A DNA stretch of 44,217 nt from an uncultured Ignavibacteria bacterium (GTDB lineage Bacteria > Bacteroidota > Ignavibacteria > Kapaibacteriales > UBA2268), in contig CAIOZA010000025.1 in the NCBI GenBank assembly GCA_903862655.1, positions 1-44,217 on the forward strand. Direction: 5' to 3'. Of this stretch, positions 17,698 through 26,810 are shown in pieces. The notes below the pieces were generated by a model. It saw only the letters and a program-made list of their open reading frames with translations. It searched no databases and was not told where the DNA came from. Made by a program: the position numbers and the translations under genes. Position 1 is the first letter of the stretch, and each line of letters opens with the position of its first letter.

Positions 17698-19100
17698 TGA
17701 AAAATAACCTTCAAGCAAAGGTCTTATCTGAATTTAATAAGATTAATATCTTTGATAATAACTTAGAAGTTGTGACTAATTATGAAATTGGAAAAGGTAC
17801 ATTCAACTATAAAGCTGATATTGCGTTTATTTTAAATGGAATTTTAATAGCGGTTATTGATCTAAAAATAAACCGGTTTAACAAAAATATTAATTATCCA
17901 TCTTTAGATCCATTTTTAATAAATGATTGGTTAAAAAATACAGCAATTTCGAATATTAGATTTCTAGTATTATCTGATGGTGAAACTTATGAAGTATATG
18001 ACAACCTAAGAGTAATAAATGTTGCCAAGTATAAAATAAATGGATTAATTGATTTATTCCTTGAAAATTTAAATGACCAAGTTGAAAGAGTCAAATCTGA
18101 TATAACCAATATCATTTTGAAAGTTGTTAAGAATAGTAAAATTAAAAGAATAAATGATTTTTTTAAGTTAAAAATGGATATTGTTATTAATTCAATTTAT
18201 TATGATCCGAAACATAAGGTATTTTCTCTTGATTCAATACAGAAAAATAGTTTAGAAGATGATTTCTTTAAAGCTTTATTAGATAATGGTAAACCAATCA
18301 CTAGAATTTATAAATATACAACACTTGACACTGCCTTTAAAATACTTCAAAGTGATTCATTCAGAATGAACTGTATAATAGGAATGAATGATATATCAGA
18401 GATTAATTATGTTGAAAATTTCTTTGAAGAAAAAAGCAACTTAGGAAAAGTAAAAGTTAATAGCACTGAAGAGCATTGGCAAAAGGTTGATGCGAATAAT
18501 CGAAGATTCATTTCATCTTTTTCCCTCAAAAATGATGAATTAACTCAATGGCGATTATATGCTGAAGATTCGAAGGGTGTTTGTTTAGGATTCGATGTTA
18601 ATAATTTAGTTAGTGATGAAAATTTAATATTGCAAACCGTAAATTATGGAAAATCAGAAAATCATCATCCTGAACTAGAATTAATTATAAATATTATACA
18701 AGAGTTAGAAAACAAATTGTCAATCAGATTTTCTTTTAAAAGGTTTTACATCTGGAAACACTTTTTTAAACCATATAACTTTTCGATTGAAAAAGAAGTA
18801 AGATTAATTTATATTTCAAAGAAGAATGAGCCAAATGAAATCAAATGGGATATAGTTCCAAGCTACGGTATTGTTTCACCATATATCGAAATAAAGAGTA
18901 GTTTGATAAGACTACCTATCATATTGAATACTTTGATTCTAGGTTCTAATTGTCACAACAAAAATTTAAATGTAAGTCAGTTAAAATCTTATCTTAGAAA
19001 TTTAAAGAATAAACAGAACAATTTAATTATTGAGGATTATAAAAACATAGTAGTTGATTCAAGTAAAATTTACAATTATAGAACAAAAAATAATGAGTAA
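17697..19100 (+). CDS. HsdR_N-like nuclease / DUF2971 fusion protein
   Basis: A 467-residue protein. The N-terminal 120 residues resemble the HsdR N-terminal PD-(D/E)xK fold: KADIAFILNG, then IAVIDLKI, with D...DxK in place of D...ExK. The C-terminal half (from about residue 200, TRIYKYTTLDTAFKIL) is DUF2971: NDISE for the usual NDPFE, then FISSFSLKNDELTQWRLYAEDSKGVCLGFD, then KEVRLIY. DUF2971 proteins have no settled function and are common in defence loci. It lies between hsdS and hsdR and overlaps the scar frame by 8 bases, so it is part of the operon. The pairing of nuclease-like and DUF2971 parts is unusual. Confidence 0.65.
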   Translation: MKNNLQAKVLSEFNKINIFDNNLEVVTNYEIGKGTFNYKADIAFILNGILIAVIDLKINRFNKNINYPSLDPFLINDWLKNTAISNIRFLVLSDGETYEVYDNLRVINVAKYKINGLIDLFLENLNDQVERVKSDITNIILKVVKNSKIKRINDFFKLKMDIVINSIYYDPKHKVFSLDSIQKNSLEDDFFKALLDNGKPITRIYKYTTLDTAFKILQSDSFRMNCIIGMNDISEINYVENFFEEKSNLGKVKVNSTEEHWQKVDANNRRFISSFSLKNDELTQWRLYAEDSKGVCLGFDVNNLVSDENLILQTVNYGKSENHHPELELIINIIQELENKLSIRFSFKRFYIWKHFFKPYNFSIEKEVRLIYISKKNEPNEIKWDIVPSYGIVSPYIEIKSSLIRLPIILNTLILGSNCHNKNLNVSQLKSYLRNLKNKQNNLIIEDYKNIVVDSSKIYNYRTKNNE

Positions 19101-19251
19101 TGATTCATTCCACACCGAAGAAACTTTTGAATTACCCAGTGTCAGCAACCTGTTAATTTTTTCTTACGATAAAAAAAGCAATCAGATGCAGGAGTACTGG
19201 ACAGCTATAATAAGTGAAGTAATAATTATTAAAGTGAGTGGAGAAAATTAA
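19093..19251 (+). pseudogene. Remnant fusing hsdR start to hsdS end
   Basis: A 52-codon frame. Its first 20 residues (MSNDSFHTEETFELPSVSNL) match the beginning of the full HsdR downstream (INSSIHTEATFETAIVSHL) at about 12 positions. Its last 20 (MQEYWTAIISEVIIIKVSG) match the C terminus of HsdS (IQEYRTALISEVVTGKVKV) at about 11. The stop overlaps the next start (TAATG). It looks like the scar left when a second hsdR/hsdS copy was deleted. It may still be translated and serve only to carry ribosomes onward. Confidence 0.65.
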
Positions 19252-19772
19252 TGAAGAATTTTTTGTTTATGCTCTTTAATCCCTTTATATTTTTTATTAG
19301 AGGCACAATAGGGCTATTAAATATAAAAAGAGCTAATATCAATCCGTTGCTAATTTACCAAAACGAGATGCTAAGAAAAGAAATTGATTTGTTGGATTAT
19401 TATGGTTCTGGAAACGATATAGAATTTACGAAAAAAAATCTCCAAGCACTGAGATTAAAATATTTTCAAGTTTTCTGTTTCATATTATCTGCCTTACTTA
19501 TATCCTTTTTATTTAAAATCGTTTACTTATTATTAAACGGTCATTATTGCTTGGTGATTTTCCACTTGGATTCAGTATTTACATTATCCATCACAATAAA
19601 ATTAAGATTAATTTCTGTTTGTATATTTGCTTTCGCGACTTTAGGTCAGTTAGGTTGGCGACATCGTTCATGGGATGGTGTCAAAGTACACGAAATACTC
19701 GAACAAATGTTCTTTAAGATTTGTTATTTTATAGCAACTATATTTGGACTATTATCACTAATACTTCCATGA
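19251..19772 (+). CDS. Small multi-pass membrane protein of unknown function
   Basis: A 173-residue protein with hydrophobic segments near residues 3-24, 71-95, 118-137 and 153-172. A charged stretch (25-70) lies between the first two and a WRHRSWDGVKVHE loop between the last two. No family is recognised. It is coupled to the scar frame by a one-base overlap and is followed 28 bases later by hsdR. A membrane protein inside a type I operon suggests a separate defence effector, for instance a membrane-damaging one, but this is only inferred from place. Confidence 0.65.
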   Translation: MKNFLFMLFNPFIFFIRGTIGLLNIKRANINPLLIYQNEMLRKEIDLLDYYGSGNDIEFTKKNLQALRLKYFQVFCFILSALLISFLFKIVYLLLNGHYCLVIFHLDSVFTLSITIKLRLISVCIFAFATLGQLGWRHRSWDGVKVHEILEQMFFKICYFIATIFGLLSLILP

Positions 19773-19800
19773 GAATTTTTTAACAAATTTATTTAATTTA

Positions 19801-22800
19801 ATGATGATTAATTCTTCAATACACACCGAAGCAACATTTGAAACAGCTATTGTAAGCCACTTGACAGAAAATGGCTGGTTTTTAGGTAATGACAGCGATT
19901 TCAGTAAAGATCTGGCTTTTGATAAAAAGGCTGTGATAGAGTTTATTCAATCCACTCAACCTAAAGAATGGGATAAACTAAAATCTCTTTATAATAAAGA
20001 TATTGAAAATAGATTTGTTCAGAGGTTGTATAAAGAACTCGATTTACGTGGTCTGCTCGATGTAGTCAGGCATGGTATAGTGGATAGTGGAGTTAAATTC
20101 AAACTCGCATATTTCAAACCTGATAGTGGTTTGAATCAGGAAATAATTGATCTTTACGAAAAGAATAAATTTTACGTGACCAGACAGGTTCATTTCTCAT
20201 CTAAAAACAACAAAAGTATTGACCTGTTGCTTTCTTTGAATGGATTACCCATTGCAACAATAGAACTGAAGAACCATTTTACAGGACAAACTGTTCGGGA
20301 AGCCGTCGAACAATACAAAACAAGCCGTGACCCAAAAGAATTATTGTTCCAATTTAAAAAGAGAGCATTTGTTCATTTTACTGTTGACCCTGATGAAATC
20401 TACTTAACTACAAAACTTGAAGGTACGAATACCAAATTTTTACCATTCAATAAAGGTTATAAAAACGGTGCTGGTAATCCACCTGCTAAAGATTATCTTT
20501 CATACAAATCATCTTACTTTTGGGAAGAAGTTTTAGCTGTTGATAGTTTATTGGAAATCATCGGCAGATTTATTCATATCGAAAAGAAGAAAGTCAAAGT
20601 TGACAGTAAAGAATATTTCAAGGAATCATTACTTTTCCCGAGATACCATCAATTAGATGTTGTCAGGAAATTAACCGCAGACGCAAAGGTGATGGGAACA
20701 GGTCAAAACTATTTAATCGAACATTCTGCCGGTAGCGGTAAAAGCAATTCAATAGCTTGGCTTGCATATAGACTTAACAGCTTATTTAATAATCAGGACA
20801 AGAAGATTTTCGATTCAGTTATAGTAATCACTGATCGAACTGTTCTCGACCAGCAACTTCAGAATACTATCTATCAATTTGACCATAAACATGGTGTTGT
20901 TAAGTGTATAGAAAACAATTCTGAGGAATTAGCAACAGCAATCAAATCCGCTACAAATATAATTATTACTACTCTACAGAAGTTTCCTTTTGCTTTGCAA
21001 TATTTAAGTGAGAAACAAAATAGAAATTATGCATTAATTATTGACGAAGCACATAGCAGTCAAGGCGGTGAAGCAAGTAGAAAAATGACTGAAGCACTTG
21101 CCGGAAAAAATGAAACACTTGATGAAGCTGAGAAAAAAGAGAATGATATTTCTAATCAAGAATTAGACTATGAAGATTTCATAAGAGAAGCCATAATTAA
21201 AAAAGGTCACCAGAAGAACATTAGTATTTTTGCCTTTACAGCAACACCCAAAGCAAAAACTTTGGAGGTTTTCGGAACTAAGAATTTAGAAGGAAAACCA
21301 ATTCCATTCCATCTATATTCAATGAGGCAAGCTATCGAAGAAGGTTTTATTCTCGATGTATTGAAGAACTACACATCTTATAAAGAGTATTATCAATTTT
21401 CTAAAACAATTGAAGATGACCCTGAGTTAAATAAGAAGAAGGCATCAAGAGCGATAGGAAGGTTTGCTTCTTTACATCCTCACAATCTGGCTCAAAAAAC
21501 TGAAATCATGGTTGAGCATTTCAAACAAATAACAATGAAGAAAATTGGTGGTAAAGCTAAAGCAATGGTTGTTACTTCATCGAGAAAGCACGCTCTAAGA
21601 TACTATTTAGAATTTAAAGATTACATTCAAGAAAAAGGTTATTCTCAAATCAAACCACTTGTAGCCTTTTCTGGTACTGTCTTTGACGACTTTTACCCTG
21701 AAGGAATTACTGAAGGTCAGCTAAATCATTTTGGCGAAAAAGAACTTCCAGAGAAATTTGCTACAGATGAGTATCAGGTATTACTTGTAGCAGATAAATA
21801 TCAAACAGGGTATGACCAGCCTTTGCTACATACTATGTATATTGACAAGAAATTGTCTGGTGTTAAAGCTGTCCAGACGTTATCACGATTAAACAGAACC
21901 TATCCCGGTAAAGAAGATACATTTATTTTGGATTTTCAGAATGATAGAGATACAATCATAGACTCGTTCCAGCCATATTACGAACTTACTACATTAACAG
22001 AAACGACAGACCCTAATCATTTATACGATTTGAAAAGCAAGTCCGATGCTTCTGATATTTATTATCAATCCGAAATAGATAGTTTTGCTAAAATTTTCTA
22101 TAATCCCGGTAGTTCAAACTATAAAGATCAAGGTAAGTTATATGCCTTTATTGATCCGGCAGTTGATAGATTCAAAGATAAGAGTGAGGAAATACAGGAT
22201 GACTTTAAAAACATATTGACAAGTTTTGTAAGACTATATTCATTCTTATCTCAAATTCTTCCATTTCAGGATGTAGATCTGGAAAAATTATACTCTTACG
22301 GAAGATTCTTATTAACAAAACTTCCAAAAGTTGATTATACAGAACGATTGAAATTAGATAATGAGGTAGCCTTAGAATATTATCGGTTACAGAAAATTGG
22401 CGAAGGTGATTTGGTTTTACAAATACAAGGTGAATTTGGTTTAAATCCGGTCACTGAAGCTGGAATTGGTAGAGATAAAGAAGAAAAAGAAAGATTATCA
22501 AATATAATTAATGTTCTAAATGACAAGTATGGTACTGAATTTAATGATGCCGATAGACTTTATTTTGAACAATTAGAACAAGCTCTAATTGATAATGAAG
22601 AATTGAAAGTGAGAGCTCACAACAACCCAATCGAAAACTTCAAATATGCCTTCGATGAAGTTTTCATTCAGACTCTAATAGATAGGATGGATTCAAATCA
22701 GGAGATATTCGATAAAATCATGGTTAGCCATGAATTTAAAGAAGATGTACGCAGTTGGCTGACTCAAAAAGTGTACAATAGATTTAATGAGATAAAACTG

Positions 22801-22803
22801 TAA
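19801..22803 (+). CDS. hsdR: Type I restriction enzyme R subunit (translocase/nuclease)
   Basis: A 1000-residue HsdR; ATG at 19801 or 19804. The N-terminal nuclease carries the PD-(D/E)xK core in IDLLLSLNGLPIATIELKNH. The SF2 motor has Walker A SAGSGKS (residues 309-315), DEAH (415-418), FAFTATPKA and QTLSRLNRTYPGK. A C-terminal helical part binds the methylase core. It pulls DNA past the bound complex with ATP and cuts at distance. Length and motifs are complete, so the type I system is likely functional. It is the last core gene of the island, 21 bases before the Clp_N-like gene. Confidence 0.95.
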   Translation: MMINSSIHTEATFETAIVSHLTENGWFLGNDSDFSKDLAFDKKAVIEFIQSTQPKEWDKLKSLYNKDIENRFVQRLYKELDLRGLLDVVRHGIVDSGVKFKLAYFKPDSGLNQEIIDLYEKNKFYVTRQVHFSSKNNKSIDLLLSLNGLPIATIELKNHFTGQTVREAVEQYKTSRDPKELLFQFKKRAFVHFTVDPDEIYLTTKLEGTNTKFLPFNKGYKNGAGNPPAKDYLSYKSSYFWEEVLAVDSLLEIIGRFIHIEKKKVKVDSKEYFKESLLFPRYHQLDVVRKLTADAKVMGTGQNYLIEHSAGSGKSNSIAWLAYRLNSLFNNQDKKIFDSVIVITDRTVLDQQLQNTIYQFDHKHGVVKCIENNSEELATAIKSATNIIITTLQKFPFALQYLSEKQNRNYALIIDEAHSSQGGEASRKMTEALAGKNETLDEAEKKENDISNQELDYEDFIREAIIKKGHQKNISIFAFTATPKAKTLEVFGTKNLEGKPIPFHLYSMRQAIEEGFILDVLKNYTSYKEYYQFSKTIEDDPELNKKKASRAIGRFASLHPHNLAQKTEIMVEHFKQITMKKIGGKAKAMVVTSSRKHALRYYLEFKDYIQEKGYSQIKPLVAFSGTVFDDFYPEGITEGQLNHFGEKELPEKFATDEYQVLLVADKYQTGYDQPLLHTMYIDKKLSGVKAVQTLSRLNRTYPGKEDTFILDFQNDRDTIIDSFQPYYELTTLTETTDPNHLYDLKSKSDASDIYYQSEIDSFAKIFYNPGSSNYKDQGKLYAFIDPAVDRFKDKSEEIQDDFKNILTSFVRLYSFLSQILPFQDVDLEKLYSYGRFLLTKLPKVDYTERLKLDNEVALEYYRLQKIGEGDLVLQIQGEFGLNPVTEAGIGRDKEEKERLSNIINVLNDKYGTEFNDADRLYFEQLEQALIDNEELKVRAHNNPIENFKYAFDEVFIQTLIDRMDSNQEIFDKIMVSHEFKEDVRSWLTQKVYNRFNEIKL

Positions 22804-22824
22804 AATTTATTAAAAGGGACTCAA

Positions 22825-23559
22825 TTGGATACTGATAAATTTTCTGATCATTACCTGAAAATAATTAATGCCTCAGTAGTATTTTGTAAAGAAAATAATC
22901 ATAAGTTTTTAAGATCTCATCATATTTTATACGGAATAACGCTAGTATCCGATTCATTAGCTTATAAAATTTTATCAGTGCTTGGGGTTGATTTTGAAAA
23001 AATTCAAAATACAGTAATTAATCAAGCTTCTACAAATCCGAATACTAATAATCAGGTCAATATTTCAAATACTGCTGATGATGTATTATCTGGTGCTTAT
23101 TGTGAATCACAATTATTAAAGCATCCAGTAATAGATTCTGTTCATTTGCTATTAGCCTTATTGCATCAAAACATATTCACATCTGCTCAATTATTAAGAT
23201 ATTACGATATAACTTATTCAAAGGTCAGGATGGAATTTAACAAAATTGCGAATACTTCTGTTAATATTTTCTTGCCTCCTAATAAAGGAAAATTTGTAGA
23301 ATATTTTTATAAATTTTACCCGGATAATTTAATTTGGGTTTTTGAAGCACTAATCGAAGACGAACTGATCCGATACACTCAAAAAGACGCTCTAAATGAT
23401 AAATTCGATTTACAAATACAGATTGATAAGTTCTTTGGTTTACATAGATTCATTGATAAAGTAGATTACGAAAGCAATGAGTTCTATGAGAATGCCTTAA
23501 AGTATATACCTGATGAATCCAAAATTCTCTTTGGCTCTAAAAGTTGGCAGAAGCTATGA
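22825..23559 (+). CDS. Clp_N domain protein with start of DUF2971
   Basis: A 244-residue frame beginning at TTG 22825, with AAAAGGGA as ribosome site. Residues about 1-145 resemble the double Clp_N repeat of ClpA/ClpC (SHHILYGITLVSDSLAYKILSVLGVD and HPVIDSVHLLLALLHQN). No AAA+ ATPase follows. From about residue 155 the sequence reads FYKFYPDNLIWVFEALIEDELIRYTQKDALNDKFDL, the opening of a DUF2971 domain. The rest of that domain is in the overlapping next frame. It seems to be the first half of a Clp_N-DUF2971 protein, divided by a -1 shift or joined by coupled re-initiation at ATGA. Confidence 0.6.
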   Translation: MDTDKFSDHYLKIINASVVFCKENNHKFLRSHHILYGITLVSDSLAYKILSVLGVDFEKIQNTVINQASTNPNTNNQVNISNTADDVLSGAYCESQLLKHPVIDSVHLLLALLHQNIFTSAQLLRYYDITYSKVRMEFNKIANTSVNIFLPPNKGKFVEYFYKFYPDNLIWVFEALIEDELIRYTQKDALNDKFDLQIQIDKFFGLHRFIDKVDYESNEFYENALKYIPDESKILFGSKSWQKL

Positions 23560-24191
23560 AAAAAGTTATGCCAATGGTAAAATCTCTTTTAGAACAAAAT
23601 ATAGGAAAACTAGAAACCGATTTTACACAAGCAATGTTACCAGCTATGGAAACTGGTGTAAATTCTGCATTAGGTGTTCTTTGCTTGACAGAAGATATAT
23701 CGAATAATCCAATGTGGTCTCATTATGGAAGCATCTACAAAGGATTTGCAGTTCAATTTAAGGCACAACACGAATATTTTTATGCATCTGACAAAGACAA
23801 GACAATAACACCAATAATCTATGATGAAAAACCTCCAAAGATAGACAATTTATTGGATATAGCTAATTCAGATTTTGATGTTATTATGGAAATCTTGTTC
23901 CTCAATAAATCTAAAGAATGGGAATATGAAAAAGAGTGGCGTTTGATAAAAATTGTAGCAAACTCAATCAAGGCACCTAAGAATGACAGCAATAACAATG
24001 AAGTACATTTATTATCCATTCCAAGAGATACCATTACCGGAATAGTTTTTGGATTAGATTTCGATTTAGACGAGAAATCAAGAATTATCAATCGAATATT
24101 ATCTGAAGAAAATTTCAGCAAGGTTATACCTTATGATTCGGTGATCAATAGAAATGATAGAAGGATAGAGATAAAGCCAATAATTTATTAA
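23556..24191 (+). CDS. DUF2971 protein, C-terminal part
   Basis: A 211-residue frame from ATG 23556, which overlaps the preceding stop (ATGA). The core VLCLTEDISNNPMWSHYGSIYKGFAVQF and WEYEKEWRLIK are clear DUF2971 blocks. The usual N-terminal block (yKY...NDPF) is missing here but present at the end of the preceding frame. Either the two are one protein broken by a frameshift, or two chains translated by termination-reinitiation. It is the second DUF2971 in the island. Function unknown. Confidence 0.65.
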   Translation: MKKVMPMVKSLLEQNIGKLETDFTQAMLPAMETGVNSALGVLCLTEDISNNPMWSHYGSIYKGFAVQFKAQHEYFYASDKDKTITPIIYDEKPPKIDNLLDIANSDFDVIMEILFLNKSKEWEYEKEWRLIKIVANSIKAPKNDSNNNEVHLLSIPRDTITGIVFGLDFDLDEKSRIINRILSEENFSKVIPYDSVINRNDRRIEIKPIIY

Positions 24192-24300
24192 TTTGAAATA
24201 ATTTAATTGTTTCATCTCTCTTTTTAATCAGGATTTTTGAAAGACTATATTAAATCAATTGAATAGAAAAGAAATTGTCAGGTATGAAAGAATTGATTTG

Positions 24301-24333
24301 AAGTTATTACTAACTTATTTAATGTAATAACTT
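24301..24333. terminator. Possible bidirectional terminator between convergent genes
   Basis: A perfect 10-bp inverted repeat, AAGTTATTAC (24301-24310) and GTAATAACTT (24324-24333), lies between the convergent DUF2971 and helicase genes. The stem is AT-rich and only short T-runs follow, so it is a weak terminator candidate. Confidence 0.4.
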
Positions 24334-24337
24334 TATT

Positions 24338-26460
24338 CTATTCAATCCATTCTACAATATCTGGTAATTCTTTTGTGATTTCTTTTAACTTTTGATATAA
24401 ATAACTGTTTTTATTTGAAATTGTAATTATAATTGTATCAATTGCCCTTGTCAGTGGTATTAGTGACCATAAGAAAATAAATTCATTCTTTTTTTCTTCA
24501 ATGCTTTGCAATGCCAAAGTTCCAGTTTCGAAATCTTCAAAAGTTTCTGATTTGTACCTGACAAACTCATCTAATTCAAGACAAACAATCGTCCACGCTT
24601 CTAATCCTCGGCAGGATTCATATTGAAGTAATCTATGTTGATTAGGGTCAATGCTATAATCACATCTAAGTTCAGTATTTGCACCATCCCAAATATTAAT
24701 TCCAATTTCTTCAAATTCTTTTGTCAATTTAAAACTTTTGAACTCTTGTTCTTCATTATATTTATTTAATTTTTTTTCTCTTTTAACCAAGCTTGGTGGG
24801 ACTACAAACATATAGTCATAAGCAATATTCCCATTTTCTTTGCAACGGTTATATTCTTTCTCGTGCAGATTTATACCATAGGGTTTAGACGAAATAATAA
24901 TTTTACCACCACTTAGTTCTTGAGTTGGAATTAATTCCCAGCTGAGATTCAGTTTTTCAGCAAATAGATTAACAAAATCTACTAAATTCTTTTTTTGTCT
25001 TAAACATTTTTTTTCAGTCTTTTTATGATATTCGGTTCCTGCCTTTAAACCTTGGATCCAATTACATTTATTCTGACTTCTTACTAATTGGTCAATCCCA
25101 TCACCTATAATTAATTTGGTTGTACCGAAAATCAAAAAAATCAACTTCTTTTCCATTTCGTCCCAATCTTGTGCTTCATCTATTAAAACATAATCCCAAG
25201 CAACTTGGTCGTGACTTTTCTCATTAATTTTTAAATATCATCAACATTGATAAGCCCATCGATAATGTAATCATATAATTCAGCCAAGTAATCCTTATAT
25301 TTACTGATGAAACTTGGTATAAACTTACCCTCCTCAATACCAAAACCTAAAATCAATTCGTAAAAAAACTTATGTAAGGTAGATATATGTATAGTATATG
25401 AATCTATGCCGTCTGGAACACCTTCTATTGCAAGTAATCGTCTTATATCTCCTACAAGTGCTTGATTGTATGTTAATATTAAGGAACGTGCATTCTTTTG
25501 TAAAGTTAAGTCAAAAGCAATTCTTAAAATTTTAATGGTTTTACCTGTTCCGGCCTTACCTGAAATAACAACTAACTTCTCACCAATTGCCTGAGCCCAT
25601 AGTTTGTCTTCGTCTAAAATTGAATTAGTGATCATTTTTAATTTTTTTCTTGTTATTTCGCCAGAGAATTTTTTAATGTTTTCAAATAATTTGAAAATAT
25701 CCTGCATTTCTAATAAATCATCATTAAACTTCTGATGTGAAGAAAAAGCTAAGAAATTACCTATTTGGAAAGGGTTTATTTGAACACAAGCAAGTTGAAA
25801 AAGCCATTTCAATGAAAATTCTCGAGGTAAATAATTATGTTGGGTTTTTACATCATCATTTTTACTTATTAATTCGTTTAGTGAACCTTGTTCTACATTT
25901 CTTAACCAAATAAAATTACAGATATAGGGTGAAAAACCAAGCCTATCCTCGAAAAATCTTTTTAGTGAATATTTTTGTTTTTCACTTTGTGTGGTCACGT
26001 CTGATAGTTTGTTATTGTATTTGACTTTTAAAGTAATTCCATCTATTATTATATCAGATGGGTCGTGAGTTTTTGTTTCAATCACAAAGCAAAAATTATT
26101 AAAATAAACATTGCTAAATTCAAATTTATCCTTTAAAACTCTCACCTTTGATGTCTTTGGATTCTCATTTAAAATCTTATAATCTTCATTCTCCTGATAT
26201 TTCGATTTATTGCTAAGAAAATCTTCAAAACAATATTTAGTCTTAATATTTAATTTAAGATTATTTTTCCGTTCAAAATTTCCTATTACAATCAAATCAA
26301 TGTCTTTAACTTCTTGACCGAATAAAGTTGCATTGTTGATAATCAATATTTGCCCATTAATATCTTTAGGGATATGAGAATCAAATTTTTTTTTTAATTC
26401 CAAAGCATCCTTATACTCTGGTGTATCAAATGAACCTTTTATTTTTATTTCTACAGACAT
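24338..26460 (-). pseudogene. NERD-like/SF1 (UvrD-like) helicase, frameshifted
   Basis: Two minus-strand frames make one protein. The first (26460-25231) has an N-terminal NERD-like nuclease core (GQEVKDIDLIVIG, then VIETK at residues 127-130) and Walker A GKAGTGKT (300-307). It stops after INVDDI. The second frame continues without a gap. It encodes the Walker B DEAQD (25166-25180) well before its first ATG (25156), then the SF1 C-terminal motifs (ESCRGLEAW and LTRAID). The switch is a -1 shift near 25215-25235 in the run GATATTTAAAAATTAA, with A/T homopolymers where an indel or a sequencing error is likely. Intact, it would be a DNA helicase-nuclease of about 700 residues, a type often found in defence islands. 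Confidence 0.75.
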
Positions 26461-26602
26461 AATCTCATTCTAAATTAATTGATGCCAAATTAGTATAACA
26501 ATTATAATACCAAATTACAATTTAATTTGAAAAGTTTGAATTTATATCGTTATCGCTTCGATTCTGAGCCGGTTCAAATTTGAGAGATATAGATTATTAC
26601 GT

Positions 26603-26640
26603 CTTTTAAATTTACACGACTGACAATCGATTGTCAGTCG
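26603..26640. repeat. Half copy of the 110-bp repeat with 24-bp perfect palindrome
   Basis: Bases 26603-26634 match the right half of the repeats at 30151-32597 (CTTTTAA-TTTA-CACGA-TGACAATCGATT). At 26617-26640 two arms, CGACTGACAATC and GATTGTCAGTCG, meet back to back in a perfect palindrome. It could be a protein-binding site or a recombination junction between a right and a left repeat arm. The surrounding gene-free stretch (26461-26810) also holds the terminator at 26689-26722 and nothing else I recognise. Confidence 0.75.
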
Positions 26641-26688
26641 AAATTGATAGATTCTCACGAGTTATCGTAATAATAAAACAATAGACAT

Positions 26689-26722
26689 AAAAAAAGGAGA
26701 GTGAATATTATACCTCTCCTTT
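26689..26722 (-). terminator. Intrinsic terminator of the PrimPol/DUF6876 operon
   Basis: AAAGGAGAG (26693-26701) and CTCTCCTTT (26714-26722) form a perfect 9-bp stem with a 12-base loop. Read on the minus strand it is followed by seven T residues. It lies 89 bases after the DUF6876 stop. Confidence 0.75.
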
Positions 26723-26810
26723 CTCCGTCTCTTTCAACAATATGGGGGAGAATGAACAGCTACAGTCAAAGGGCGGAATCGAAATCTCTCACTGTTCTTC
26801 TTATGTTATT

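Noticed and set aside
25205-25240. Programmed -1 frameshifting in the helicase gene.
   Set aside because: The TTTAAAA run is not in the zero-frame register needed for tandem slippage, so a mutation or sequencing error is more likely.
7640-26580. An 11-base match (CCGGTTCAAAT) in inverted orientation near 7640-7660 and 26567-26580, flanking the defence island, and resembling a tRNA T-loop.
   Set aside because: Matches of this length are expected by chance in 44 kb. Neither site has a pairing T-stem or acceptor stem, so they are not tRNA ends or supported attachment sites.
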